DNA from: Melastoma dodecandrum
Taxonomy: Eukaryota; Streptophyta; Magnoliopsida; Myrtales; Melastomataceae
Length of the DNA stretch: 64,000 nt
Direction of reading: 5' to 3'
Assembly: GCA_029817715.1 (NCBI GenBank)
Contig: JARUPY010000473.1
Span: 2,728,001-2,792,000, forward strand
Both the position numbers and the translations under genes were made by a program. The notes below the pieces were generated by a model, which was not told the DNA's origin, ran no database searches, and was given only the letters and a program-made list of their open reading frames with translations. This document shows, in pieces, positions 9,800 through 21,319 of this stretch (position 1 is its first letter; each line of letters begins with the position of its first letter).

Positions 9800-12184
9800 T
9801 TGCTCCTCGCATTAAATGCGTTGTCCATTCCTTTCCGGAAAAAGCTACAAGGGGAGCGCTTTGCCGATCTATATGATTTGGCAAGGAGAGCCACTGAGTA
9901 CTATCAGCTCCTAACAGAAGAGGCCAAGCTGACTCGAGCCTACCAAGTCGATACTTATGAAGTCGACGTGGCCGAGTTTGTTAAGGGAGAGTCGACTATA
10001 TGTGACCCCTTGACTAGGAAAAATTCTAAAGCTAAAGTCTCCCAGAAAAATGCCGAGGAAAGGAAATACTCATTCGACACAGATAAAGTCGACGCCATTT
10101 TTGACTGGCTTTATCAAAAGAAAAGGATCAGGCTTAAGCCTGGTCATCGAGTCCCTCAGACAGAAAGGGAAAAAAGTAGGAATTACTGCAAGTGGCATGG
10201 TTCCTTCACCCATACTACCAAGGACTGCCTGTCTTTTAGAAATATAATTCAGGATTTAATAGAGTCTAAAGAGCTCTGTTTTCCTGAAGTCGATGAAGTC
10301 GCCATGGTGGATGATAATCCATTTGGGGACGAAGTCGCCATTCATACATTTGATATATTTGACACTGAGGTTAACCTTGTAGAAGTCATTAACGACTCTA
10401 CTATACCCTCGCAGGATTTGCAAGCAACTGGCGAGACCTTGGTGGTTAATGCCCTGATGAAGCGACTGGCTGAGCGTGGGGTTTTCATCCTGCCGAAGGG
10501 AAGGGACAAGTGGCTTTGCCACTGGCACCTGAACGACACTCACACGACGGATCAATGCCACACATTTAAGAAGTACCTGTTGGACAGTAAGACAGAAGAC
10601 TGGTATGACCTGACCCCTTTCGAGGAAGCAGCAATGTCGTTGACTACCCCCCGAGGACCTTCTCACGTCCTTAAAAGTCCTCCTAGTGTGGATCGCCGGC
10701 TGGCTTCGCGAGGAGGAAGAGGAGGTTCCCAGGGGCATAGGGGGAATGGAGAGGCAGCCGCCCGGGGTACGGAACGCCCGGCACGGCGACTTGAGTTTAT
10801 GGACTCGTCTGGCCAGAGAGTTGTCAAGCAGGGGTACACTAGGACTACCCCTGTCAAGGAGATAAGACCTGTGGAAGAGTATAAGGGAGTAGACCGACCC
10901 CAACAGGCTGCAAGTCGCAGGCCTCGATATGCGTCACAGACAGTCGACCCCCAGGAATTGCAGAGGGGACCTCCTATCGCCCAATTCTTGGACGAGAAGC
11001 TACTGTGCCAGAAATGCAAGCTGATCGCCCACAATTGGATACTCATTACCCAGCTCTGCACAGCATGCTGCGTCAACTATTTCTTGCGGCTGGTCGACTT
11101 GTCCGCAAAAGGGGAGATGCTGGTGAAAGCGGTCCGCCCCGAGGGTACAGGTAATTCAAACCCTAGCAAACCTTCCTCGAATAGACCAGAAAATACTCCA
11201 GTGCAGGTGGGATATGACCCAGTCGACGGCAGATTCGTGGAGGTAAGCCGACTCCCTTTTGGTTCTAAGAAACCAATATTCGTCAAAGCCCCTAACCCTT
11301 CGTCTCAATGGCAGAAGGTGGAAAGGAAGGTTGCGCCCCCCTTAAGGGCTCAAAAGAGAAAGGAAAGGCGTCTAAGTCACGCCCAAAAAAGACCTAGGAT
11401 GACCCCTGCGATGCCACCCTCGGAAGGGAACCAAGCCGCAGAGAAACAAGTCGCGGAGCCTGAAGGGGTCGAGTCTACTGATTACTCGGAAAACCCGGGC
11501 TCAAGCTTCGACTACACTCCTCTACGAGGAGACAGGCCCTGCGACTTCAACGCAGAACAAGGGCCCCTTGTGAGCTGTAACGCTCTCACATTTCCTGCGG
11601 AGTTCGCCTGCAACGACAAGTCGGAGGCGCCGAAAGGTAAAACCCTGGACTCTAAGGTCACTTCTTTTCCATCTGGCTTCCCTCTGCACTGGCTGAGGAA
11701 ACCATCGGATCGCATGAAACAGCACATGCACTCGTTATACATCGCAGCCACCTTTGACGGTGTTTTGGTGGGTCGAGTCTTAATAGACAACGGCGCCACC
11801 GTCAATGTTCTCCCACTCACCAAGTTTAGACTACTTGGGTACAAGCCTAGCGAGTTGGTGCGAACCGACGTGGCTGTAAGCGGCTTTAATGGGAGGAAGT
11901 CCGAATGCCTGGGGATATGCTCTATGCATTTAGGCGTTGGAAGACACGAGCAGGAAACTGCTTTCTTCGTAATTGACATAGCCCCTTCGTTTAATGCGCT
12001 TTTGGGACGCGATTGGCTTCATAAAGCCGCCGCGATCCCATCGACTTTGCATAGGGAGTTGATTTTATGGCTTGACTCTGAAATAGAGACTATCAGGGCT
12101 GATGAATACTCCTGTTGTGACAAGGGCATTTTACATGCAGAAACATGCAAGACGATCAAGGACCTCACCCTGGATCAACGCTAG
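9800..12184 (+). pseudogene. Element A gag C terminus and aspartic protease
   Basis: An open stretch of 794 codons. It continues gag (FRKKLQGERFADLYDLARRATEYY), with two Cys/His motifs of the CKWHGSFTHTTKDC and CHWHLNDTHTTDQC type (about residues 130-150 and 235-255), then a low-complexity linker and a retropepsin-like domain whose active-site loop reads IDNGAT (about 11785), followed by the LLGRDWL block. A TAG at 12182 interrupts the frame, which otherwise continues to about 12470, where a further shift joins it to the RT frame. Odd GTCGAC enrichment runs through this coding part. Confidence 0.85.
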
Positions 12185-12365
12185 AAGCTAGGAGACCCTA
12201 CTGTCGGACCCCTAGGTGAACCCTCCGGGAAGTTCGACTTCATTGTGAGCTATGGCACCTCTCACCCCAAGCCTGATGAGGGATCAATCGTGCCGATAGG
12301 ATGGGGGCCCGACTTCACGGACAAGGACATAGATGAGGTCCTGCAGGAAGTAGTCCCGACCAAGG

Positions 12366-13994
12366 ATGGAGGCGAGACAGACAACAGTCCTAATGGCGAC
12401 AAGGGGGAGGCGCCTAAGAGCCAGGAAAGTGCTGCGACGGAGTTGGAGCCCGATAGACTCCTGCACGAAGGGGTGTATGGACAGTGACGAAGGAAGAGGC
12501 TATGCAGTCGCTGATATCCTCCAGCGACTTCAGGAGTATGTTAGGAAGTCTAGGAAATTAGGTTGCCAAATAAGCAATGTAAATGCTGAGGCTAGCTTAT
12601 CTAAGTCCATTGATACCGACTTAGGCGGTGTCCAGGGTCGCGAGTCACTTATGATGCCATGTGACCCGCTTGTAAGTATCAATTTAGGCGAGGAATCTAG
12701 CCCTCGGATCGTTTTCGTTAGTTCTTCAATGAATAAAGAACTTTTCAATTCTATTAAGGCTACTCTTGAAGAATTCAAGGACTGTTTCGCCTGGGACTAT
12801 ACTGAAATGCCTGGCCTAGATCCCCGACTTGTAGAACATAAGTTGCCAATCAAAGCAGGATTTAAACCAGTCCAACAGGCACCAAGGAGAATGACTCATG
12901 AAGTCACTCAGGCAGTATTCGAAGAAGTCAAGAAGCTCTTTAAAGCTGGGTATATAAGAACATCGAGGTACACCGAGTGGATATCCAGCATAGTCCCTGT
13001 CATAAAAAAGAATGGCAAGATTAGAGTCTGCATCGACTTCAGAGACCTAAATCGTGCTACTCCAAAGGATGAATATCCCATGCCCATTGCAGACGACTTA
13101 GTCGATAAGACTGCAGGGCACCAAATTATGTCATTCATGGATGGTTTCTCAGGATATAACCAAATTTTCTTGGCTGAGGAATATATCCATAAAACCGCGT
13201 TCAGTTGTCCCTTAGGCATTTTCGAGTGGGTAGTCATGCCGTTTGGGCTTAAAAACGCTGGTGCAACCTACCAACGAGCCATGAACGCCATTTTTGATGC
13301 TTCGATTGCCAAAACAGTCGAGGTATACATAGATGATATAGTGGTCAAATCAAAAGACGAGAGGTCGCATGTTAATGATCTTAGGAATGCTTTCATCCAA
13401 ATGAGAAAGCATCAGCTCAAACTAAACCCTCTCAAATGTGCTTTTGGAGTAAGAGCAGGACATTTCCTAGGGTTCCTAGTTCATCAACGTGGCATAGAAG
13501 TCGACCAGAACAAAGTGAATGCCATTCAAAGATTGAACCCTCCGAGTAACAAGAAGCAGTTACAGGCTTTCTTAGGAAAGGTCAATTATCTCAGGCGATT
13601 TATTGGTAACGTCGCTAGACGGACAGAAGTCTTCTCGACTTTACTAAAGGCAAAGGGAAACTTTGTGTGGAGCGACGAACACCAAAAAGCATTTGAAGGC
13701 TTAAAGGAGTATTTAATGAAGCCGCCTGTGCTTGCCCCTCCTCGGATAGGAAAGCCCTATCTGCTTTACGTGGCAGCGACTGAATCAGTCATCGGAGCCA
13801 TGTTAGCCCAAGAGGCGGAAGACAAAACTGAGAGAGCGGTCTACTATTTGTCAAGACAACTAACCGCTACAGAAAAACGCTATACAATTAAGGAGAAGTT
13901 ATGCCTGTCAGTTTTTTATACTGTTACTAAGCTAAGACATTATATTGGATCCCAAGAGGTTCATGTCATTACCAAGTCTCCAGTCATAAAGTAA
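12366..13994 (+). pseudogene. Element A reverse transcriptase and RNase H
   Basis: Ty3-type RT (RVT_1) with the IRVCIDFRDLNRATPKDEYPMP block, SFMDGFSGYNQIFLAE and the catalytic YIDD at about 13325, then the RNase H-like domain (about 13740-13990). Residues before about 12500 are likely out-of-frame readthrough. The frame ends at TAA 13992, and a second in-frame TAA at 14031 separates it from the next segment; both stops lie within otherwise aligned sequence, so this is decay rather than a natural gene end. Confidence 0.9.
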
Positions 13995-14042
13995 TTTTTC
14001 GAAAGTCCCCTACTGACTGGGAGAATTAGTTAATGGAGTTTA

Positions 14043-15938
14043 GTGCTATCCGTGTATGATCTACGATTCAAATCCCAACAGTCGGTGAAAGGACAAGCTC
14101 TAGCCGACTTCTTGGTGAGTCACGATCCATCTGTATCAATCGACCAAGAAGAATCCCTTGAGGACATCTGGCAGGGTTGGTTTGATGGATCTTCGGCGAA
14201 ATCCGGCGTAGGTATAGGCCTTCGTATACTTTCGCCACTAGGGAAAGATGTTCGTCTAGCGTATCGTTTGACGGCAACTCACACCAACAATGCGACTGAA
14301 TATGAAGCTTTGATCACGCTCCTGAAGGAACTATTAACCTTGGGAGCCAAGAAAGCCACAGTGATGGGGGACTCTCAACTGGTGATTAACCAGATGAATG
14401 GTACTTCTATATGCCAAGAGAAACTCACACCCTATCATCAAGTCGCCCGCAAGCTAGTCGAGCGATTTGAAGCGATCACTTTCCTCTTTGTAGGTCGAGG
14501 GGAAAATACCATCGCTAACGACTTAGCCCAAAAGGCTTCAGGATACAAGGACAAAAGAGGAAGCGATTGTATCCCAGAAATAGTTTCCCACCTAGTTCCC
14601 CAAAGCGACGCGTTCGCTCTGGACATAATGACAAGCGATAAGGATTGGAGGAAGCCAATCACCGACTTCCTTTCTGACCCAACACAAAAGGCGAGCCAAA
14701 GAATTAAGACTCAAGCTTTGTCGTACACCCTTATAGATGGGGTACTTTACAGAAAGACCAAGGAAGGAGTCCTGTTAAGGTGTGTCGACTTAGACGAAGC
14801 GACCCCAATTATGTTAGAGACTCATCAGGGGTTATGCGGATCTCACCAATCTGGCACCAAAATGTCTTGGACTATCCAAAGACATGGTTTTTACTGGCCA
14901 TCAATGCTAAAGAACTGCATAGAAATGGCTAGGGGATGCCAAGAGTGCCAAAAACATGGTCCGGTGACAAGGGCCCCAGCGTCCGACTTGGTCTCAGTCA
15001 TCAAGCCTTGGCCATTTAGGTCTTGGGCTTTAGATATAATCGGGGAAATCCATCCGCACTCAAGTAAAGGTGACGCCTATGTTCTAGTCGCCACCGATTA
15101 TTTTACTAAATGGGTCGAGGCTCAGGTTTATAAGAAGATCGATCATAAAGAAGTGATCGATTTTCTCAAATCATCCATCATCTATAGATTTGGAATTCCC
15201 CAGAATATTGTAGTGGACAATGGCACCACTTTCAATAATGAGAAAATGCGAGAATTCGCTACGGAGTTTGGTTTCTCAATCACCAACTCAACACCTTATT
15301 ATCCTCAGGCGAATGGACAGGCTGAAGCTACCAATAAACTCATAAAGAACAATATTCAGAAAATGGTTGGTGCAAATCCAAGAGGATGGCACAAACTATT
15401 ACAAGACACTTTGTGGGCTTTAAGGGTTACTAAGAGAGAAAGCACAGGGGAAACCCCTTTTTCACTAGTATATGAGCAAGACGCCGTCCTACCTATTGAG
15501 TTTCGATACAAGTCGCTCAGGGTGACTCACCCTGATTTACAAGACGAGGCAATGTACCTCGCTTTGGAAGAATTAGAGAAGAAGCGACTTGATCTAATAG
15601 ACCGACTCGAGGTGCATAAACAAAGGATTGCTAGGCATTATAACAAAAGGGTTGTCCATAAGCACTTTAAAGTGGACGACTTGGTTTGGAAGATGGTGCT
15701 ACCCCTTAAATCGAAAGACCAAGTTTTGGGTACATGGTCCCCTAATTGGGAAGGTCCATATGAGGTATGTGAAACATACTCATCTAATAGTTATCGGCTT
15801 ATGACGAGAAGTGGGGTCAGACATCCATTAAAGGTTAATGGTAAATATCTCAAACCCTATCGCGCGACTATCTGGGAAGCTCACCATAAAATCCTAAAAC
15901 AAAGGACTCCATTAATTTGGGAAGCGCTTAATTCCTAA
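14043..15938 (+). pseudogene. Element A archaeal-type RNase H and integrase
   Basis: In the same frame as the RT segment. It begins with the tether between the RNase H domains (SVYDLRFKSQQSVKGQALADFL), then the extra archaeal-type RNase H typical of Tat elements (WFDGSSAKSGVGIG, NNATEYEALI, MGDSQLVINQMNG; about residues 45-180). Integrase follows: HHCC zinc-binding region (CIEMARGCQECQKHG) and an rve core with ALDIIGEI, VDNGTTF and QANGQAEATNKLI supplying the D,D,E residues. This segment has no internal break. After the stop at 15938, about 145 bases remain before the antisense gene's 3' end. Confidence 0.9.
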
Positions 15939-16084
15939 GAAATCGCGCTAGGCTTCAGTAACGCTGTCTGGAAGAATGAATTGTGCGTAGTGGGCAGAAA
16001 TTCATTTGAGACACAATGCACTTGATTTATTGAGTAAAACAAAAACAATGGAATTGCATTGTTCTTTGATTACAAATCTAATTT

Positions 16085-19000
16085 TCATAACCCGCCAACT
16101 TCTTTGAAATCGAGGACAAAGGATTCACGAGCTCGTCGCTTCGCGTTCACCTTGTTTCGCTGGGCATAAAGGTCGACGACCTTTTCTCTATCCTTCTCAG
16201 CATTGGCCTCCAGCTCCTCGATTTCTTGAGTATTGATCGACGCGAGCTGCCGAGTCAGGTCATTCTTGAGGTTCGTATAGAACTCTATTTGTCTCTCTGC
16301 CTCGGTCAGCTTCTCTTGCACGTCGACCAAACGTTGGCGGGCGTCCTGCGCAGCTTTAGAGGCCTGCCCTCGAGCTTTATTAATCGACTGAATCTTCGAG
16401 TCAGTCGATTCCAAGGTGAGCAGGTCGGCGTCGTAATCCCTCCAGCGGGTCCAGTACGTCGACCTGAAGCTCTTGCAGGCCCCCAATATTTCGTCCGTGA
16501 CCCGAGGGGATGCCTCGATTCTCTTCAACAGCTTCTGCATCCTCCTAAATTCGTTGACGCTTAAGGGGTCGATGAGCAGAAGTTGGCAAAGTTCTTCGAT
16601 ATCCTCGTGAAGCTTCTCCCACGGGTCTTTGGTTGACCTAGAAGTCGCTGCAGCAGGATCCTGAAGAATAAGAGGCAAAATGTTGTTAAACAATACCCTA
16701 AAAAGGCCAACGACCTCGTGCGATCGAGTACTTACCTCTGGAGGCAATATATCCCCAGAGCTCTCGTCCGAAGAAGAAGGGGGAGTAGGAATCTTTTGTC
16801 GGCCAGCAGGCACCTTCACCCTCTTCGGACGAGCCTATAAGGAAGGATACAAGTACCCTAGTTAAAATCGCAATGATAATACTATGTTCTGTTTAAAACA
16901 AGAACACATACCATCGCTGGTGTAGGAGTTTGGACTGGAGGAGAAGGAATAGCTTGGTTTTCCTCCTCACGAGTCGACCGAGTCGGTGGGTCGACCAGGA
17001 TCACGATATCCAGAGCAGCCTGTTCTTCTTGAACCAAGGCCTCAGGGATGTGCCGTTCCTGAAACAGAGTATGATGCAGAACCGAAAGTTCATATATGAA
17101 CTAAAGTAATGATACACCAGCTTAGAATTAAACTCACCTTGGCGACTGAAGCCTTTGAACTTTTATCTAAGGCATGGGAGATAAGCTGGTCGTCATCCTC
17201 ATCTGAAGCCTCTCCCTAGACAATATAGTATGGGTTAGATATGAAAACTCAAAACAAAAAAACTGGAGTCATCAGAGTCATACCTCTGCGGTCGGCCTTT
17301 GTGGAGCGTCAACTGCAGCTGAAGACGCTGGCACCGCAGCTGGTGCCTTGGTAGATGAGGTCGCCGCTGAAGCAGCTGGCGACCTGGATGGGGTCGCCGC
17401 TGCAGTAGCTGGCGACCTGGATGGGGTCGCCGCTGCAATAACTGGCGACCTAGGAGAGGAAGTCGCCGCTGGAGTCAACGCCTTCACCAGTCTCTTCCTC
17501 TGAGACAGAGGCACCTCTTCAAGATCTTCTTCCTCTTCCTCGGCCGCCTTGCGCTTTGGTGCGCTTTTAGATCGAGCCTTAGAGGGATCACCTTTGGCTA
17601 CTTCCCTGGGGCTCGCAACTTTAGCCTTCCCCTTGCTGGTCGACTTGAGTTTAGAAGGAGCAGGGGCAAGGGGGCCTTTAGGCTTGGGTTTTCCAGAGCC
17701 CCGGGGAAGCAATGATCCTGAAAGAGGAGAAAAACTTATGATTAGTATTAAGAACCCAATACTCTTAAAACAAAGCTAAGTCCTTACCTCTTGCTTTAAT
17801 ATGCGCGTCATCGGTGTAAAAATCAGGTTCCTCGGAGACCTCCAAGAAATGCATCAAGGCCCGCAGCTCTTCGTATGTAGTCGACCACAGCACGGTGAAG
17901 AACTGTGTGGCGAAACAGGAAGAAGTATCAGATGGGAATTCCATCTGGGAGAGCTGCGCCTTGTGATTGAGCAAGTCGAGGATCTTCGAGTCGATCGACT
18001 TGCACACAATCTTCTTCATCCTGTCCCCATATAAGCCGCCGGCAGGGTCAACGAGTGGAACTGCTACACTTTGGATAAACCCAAACTGCCTTGCACACAG
18101 TTGAGGGTTATAGATTTCAAAGGTCAGGCAGCCATCGAAAATAACTGGCAGATCTCTGCTGGTCAATACTCCATTCCAGAAGCCACGAGTAGTTTGAGGA
18201 TTGATTTCCTGAGCAAGTGTCTTGTCGCCTGGAAAGGGTGCCCAGTCGCGTCGATCTACCCTGCTGAAGTCGACTATGTGCTTTAGATGGCCAGTGATCG
18301 ATGTCATAAGCCATTGATCCTTACGCTGGCAGCACTGATTTAGGATGCTCTCCCCATAATAGAAGGCTTCAGGGGGCGAAGAAGGGACCTTGAACCCAGT
18401 CAATCTCGGCATCCACACGGCTGACCAAAGATGAACTAGCCAGAGCAACCCTCCTGCTGGATGTCTTGGAAATGGCTTGATTTGAGACGTTGCTCTGTCC
18501 AGATCGTGATAAAGAAGACCCAAAATGAAGGGACCCCAGGAGATTTCTTCATCGGTCTCCCTCAGAAAATTGGCCACCGCATAAGAAGTGTGGCTAACTT
18601 TCTTCCCAGGGAAGCAATAGACGAATTTGCTCAACCAGGTGCTGAGGAACTCGACCTCTTCCTGGGCACCAAAACTTTCAGTCGACAACCTCTCATCTGA
18701 CCTCTTGCCTGCTGAGGCCATCTTCAGATGCCTATTCACCACTTCCATGTACTGAAGGGCGCCCTTGGGATTAATATCGCCTGCCTGGGAGTACTGTCGA
18801 ACAGGGCGGCCATTGATTTTGCACTTGGTCAAAATCTTCACATCTGCCAATGTAACTGACATAGGGCCTTCTGGGAAATAGAAGCAGTTCACGACAGAAT
18901 TCCAGAAAGGCAGCATGGCCGAACAAACCCTGGGATCACAGTTCTTATTTGCTACTGACATCCTAAAGAATCTCAAAATCCTCTGGTTCCTAAATCTCTC

Positions 19001-19393
19001 TGTAAAGTGCTCCTCCCACATCTCAAGCCAGTCTACCATCTCAGACTTAGATGCAGATGGAAAACATAGGAAAGATCCCTGACCTTCCCAGTTGAGGGGA
19101 TCGATGAAGTTGGGATGACAAATCGGGATGGGCTTCTCAGTGATGAGATAGTTGAGCGGCACCGTCTTCGGGAAAAGACGCTCTGGCAAGATAGGTCCAA
19201 GAGTGACGCCCGACCCCTGATCCTCTGCGACCGGAATGGGTCCGGTTGGCCCCGCGCGCAGATTATGGAACTCAAAAGACTTAAAAGTTGACATCTTTTT
19301 GAGGATCGAAGGAGTTTTGGCAAGGGAGACGAAGGGTTTTCTGGGAAACGAGGGTTTCTGGTTTCTTGGAGAAGATGGAGAAGTGTTGAGCAA
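16085..19393 (-). CDS. Antisense six-exon gene in element A: plant mobile domain-like protein with coiled coil
   Basis: Read on the minus strand, exons are 17788-19393, 17284-17717, 17138-17215, 16912-17058, 16736-16834 and 16085-16660. Every junction has GT/AG with a fitting tract, every phase joins, and the total is 2940 bases (979 residues plus TGA). Exon 1 (residues 1-535) resembles the plant mobile domain (PMD, aminotransferase-like), with the hallmark TLADVKIL near residue 178 followed by a NGRPV stretch. Exon 2 encodes a Lys/Pro/Ala/Ser-rich region with acidic runs and possible nuclear signals; the last exon encodes a coiled coil (about 860-940). Extra antisense ORFs downstream of pol, some with PMDs, are known in Tat elements; the exon structure here is read directly. 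A second Met at residue 34 could be the true start. Function is unknown. Confidence 0.85.
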
Positions 19394-19428
19394 GGAAGAA
19401 AAGTGCGGGAAAAGGACGATGACTCTCC

Positions 19429-19436
19429 TTTATATA
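19429..19436 (-). promoter_or_regulatory. Candidate TATA box of the antisense gene
   Basis: On the minus strand CTATATAAAG lies about 40 bases before the first ATG (19393), with a C/T-rich leader after it. This places a promoter for antisense transcription just inside the 3' LTR boundary. The distance would make a very short leader, which favours use of the later Met at about 19294. Confidence 0.6.
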
Positions 19437-19478
19437 GGGTATGATTTCTGCTGAGTCAGCATAGCCAACCCAGCATAA

Positions 19479-19490
19479 AAGGGGGGCTTA
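19479..19490 (+). other. Polypurine tract of element A
   Basis: AAAAGGGGGG directly before the 3' LTR, the expected second-strand priming site. Confidence 0.8.
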
Positions 19491-20472
19491 TGTTGACATG
19501 GCAAATAATTTTGGGCCTGGGCTTAGAACAGAAACCCAGTAATCACTCAAGTCACACTCCGAGTCGGCCCAAGATACAGTCGTCTAGGCCGACTCACGAC
19601 GAAGTCGATTAGGTCGACCCATGACGAAGTCGACTAAGTCGATTTATGAACGGAGTCGACTAGGTCGACTCACGACGAAGGAATATGGTAATCAAAGTCA
19701 ACCAAGATGACTCAACAGTAGCTAAGTCTACTAGTAGGGTCAAGTCGACGGAATTCTGGATAAGTCGACCAAGTCGGTCGTAGTCCGTACAGATCAGTCA
19801 AGTCGACAAGGTTGGAATAAATTTATTCATTTTCAATCACGTTTGTTAAGGATCGTAACTGATCCTAATATCCAGGAACGTGATCCCATATATCAAGGAG
19901 GTTGTTGAGACACTCCCACGATATTAGGGATCACGATCTATAACACGATCTGCAACACGATCTATCTGTTACGTGTTAAACACGTACAAGCCCTCTATAA
20001 ATAGCAGAGGAATTTTTCAAGACAAGGCACGACCATGCATAGCCAAAGCTCTGAAGTTTGTTCGTCAACCTTAGGAATTAGATACCTTGACCCGGTTTAT
20101 AGGTCAACTCCCCTTCCACCGACAGAGTGAGCTCGTAGGGCCTTTGCCGTCAACCCCCCGCCAGCGACACCACCGACGGAGTGAGCTCGTAGGGCCTTCG
20201 TCACAGCCTCCCGCCAGCGACCGCCACCGACGGAGCGAGCTTCCAAGGCCTTCGTCACAAGTTCTCCGCCGTCACAGGATTCCACATCGTTGTCACCACT
20301 TGCTCCCTTTTCGTTTTTTTATGGCTGTAAGCCCCTGTTCTTAATTCGTCAAGATTGTAAGACTTGCATTCTGTTTGAATAAAATTGTACATCTTCTTAC
20401 TGGCGACCACAATCCAATTCCTGTGAGTTTTTTGCCAAATATTTCCGACGTGATCCGTTCTATACGCGAACA
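19491..20472 (+). repeat. 3' LTR of element A (982 bp)
   Basis: Near-identical to 5477-6483 apart from one 25-bp deletion in the GTCGAC array and scattered substitutions. Followed by the TSD CAGAG at 20473-20477. Confidence 0.95.
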
Positions 20473-21319
20473 CAGAGCCAGAAACTGCCCTCTGCATTTC
20501 CCCTTCAATTCCCACCTACTACTTCATTCACTCTTCCTTAGCGCCCGCATGACCGGTTCACTGTCATGGGACAATGGCAGTAAACAGCCACAACTTTTGG
20601 TTGCATGAGATGCCGCCTCAGGTTAATTAATACATCAGCAAGTGCAGATGAGATATCCCCAGGAATCCAAACAATGGGAAAAATCATAGAGCGGGTGAGA
20701 TTGACGGCAGAGAGTGTTCACATCTAAAACCGAATTATCAGGAGTCCAGCTAAGATTTGCTAAAGTTCAACCAGGGCAAAGACGAACAAAACTTCAAATA
20801 TAAAATATACGAGACATTCACTTCCGATTCATTCTTTTCATGTCTGATTCTGATGCCGGTCTGATCCATTTGAAGACCAAATCCTCTGCAATTTAAAATA
20901 GCATCACTCAACGATCGGCTGAATGACACCGGCCCTGACCGTCTTCCCACCTTCCCTGATAGCAAACCTCATCCCCTGTTCACAAGCCACTGGCATAATC
21001 AGCTCGACCACCATCTTAGCACGATCTCCTGGCATCACCATCTTGGACTCCTCATCCTTATCGTTCATGATAGAGGACACCTTTCCAGTCACGTCAGTCG
21101 TCCTCATATAGAACTGGGGCCGATACCCAGCGAAGAAAGGAGAGTGAACGAACTTTGTATGCGGGGTGATCGTTCCGGGTTTTGCCAAGGCCATCCCTCT
21201 CTGAATGTCTGCCTTCTGAACACCTCTAGCAGCAGCCCAACATTATCTCCAGCCATTGCCTCGTCAAGAATCTTCTGAAACATTTCAACCCCGGTAACTG
21301 TGGTGTTGCTTGTCTCCCT
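20473..21319. repeat. Tandem-duplicated unit, copy 1, right of element A
   Basis: Matches 50514-51360. Bases 20478-20903 have no ORF of note and probably represent the old 3' flank/UTR of the EF-Tu fragment that follows on the minus strand. Confidence 0.88.
20904..21319 (-). pseudogene. tufA: Chloroplast-type EF-Tu (tufA) 3' fragment, copy 1
   Basis: Minus-strand C-terminal part of elongation factor Tu: [22 protein letters not shown], then a one-base frameshift, then [45 protein letters not shown] and [19 protein letters not shown], ending at the natural-looking end near GVIQPIVE. About 15 residues normally between TKF and the SPFF block are missing. The wording ([14 protein letters not shown]) fits the nuclear gene for the chloroplast factor. 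Only domains 2-3 are represented, and its 5' end abuts plastid rps4 sequence, so it is a dead fragment. Confidence 0.88.

Larger units (their letters stand above)
5477..20472 (+). mobile_element. Element A: Tat/Retand-like Ty3 LTR retrotransposon with antisense gene
   Basis: A 15-kb element bounded by LTRs (TGTTGACATG...CGCGAACA) and a 5-bp TSD. Internal order: PBS, gag (split by a solo LTR), protease, reverse transcriptase, RNase H, an additional archaeal-type RNase H, integrase, then an antisense multi-exon gene, polypurine tract and 3' LTR. The second RNase H and the extra antisense ORF beyond integrase are known traits of the Tat lineage. Gag-pol is broken by frameshifts near 9785 and 12470 and stops at 12182, 13992 and 14031, so it is non-autonomous. 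The LTRs differ by roughly 15-20 substitutions and one 25-bp indel by eye, suggesting insertion within about the last million years at usual plant rates. Confidence 0.95.
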
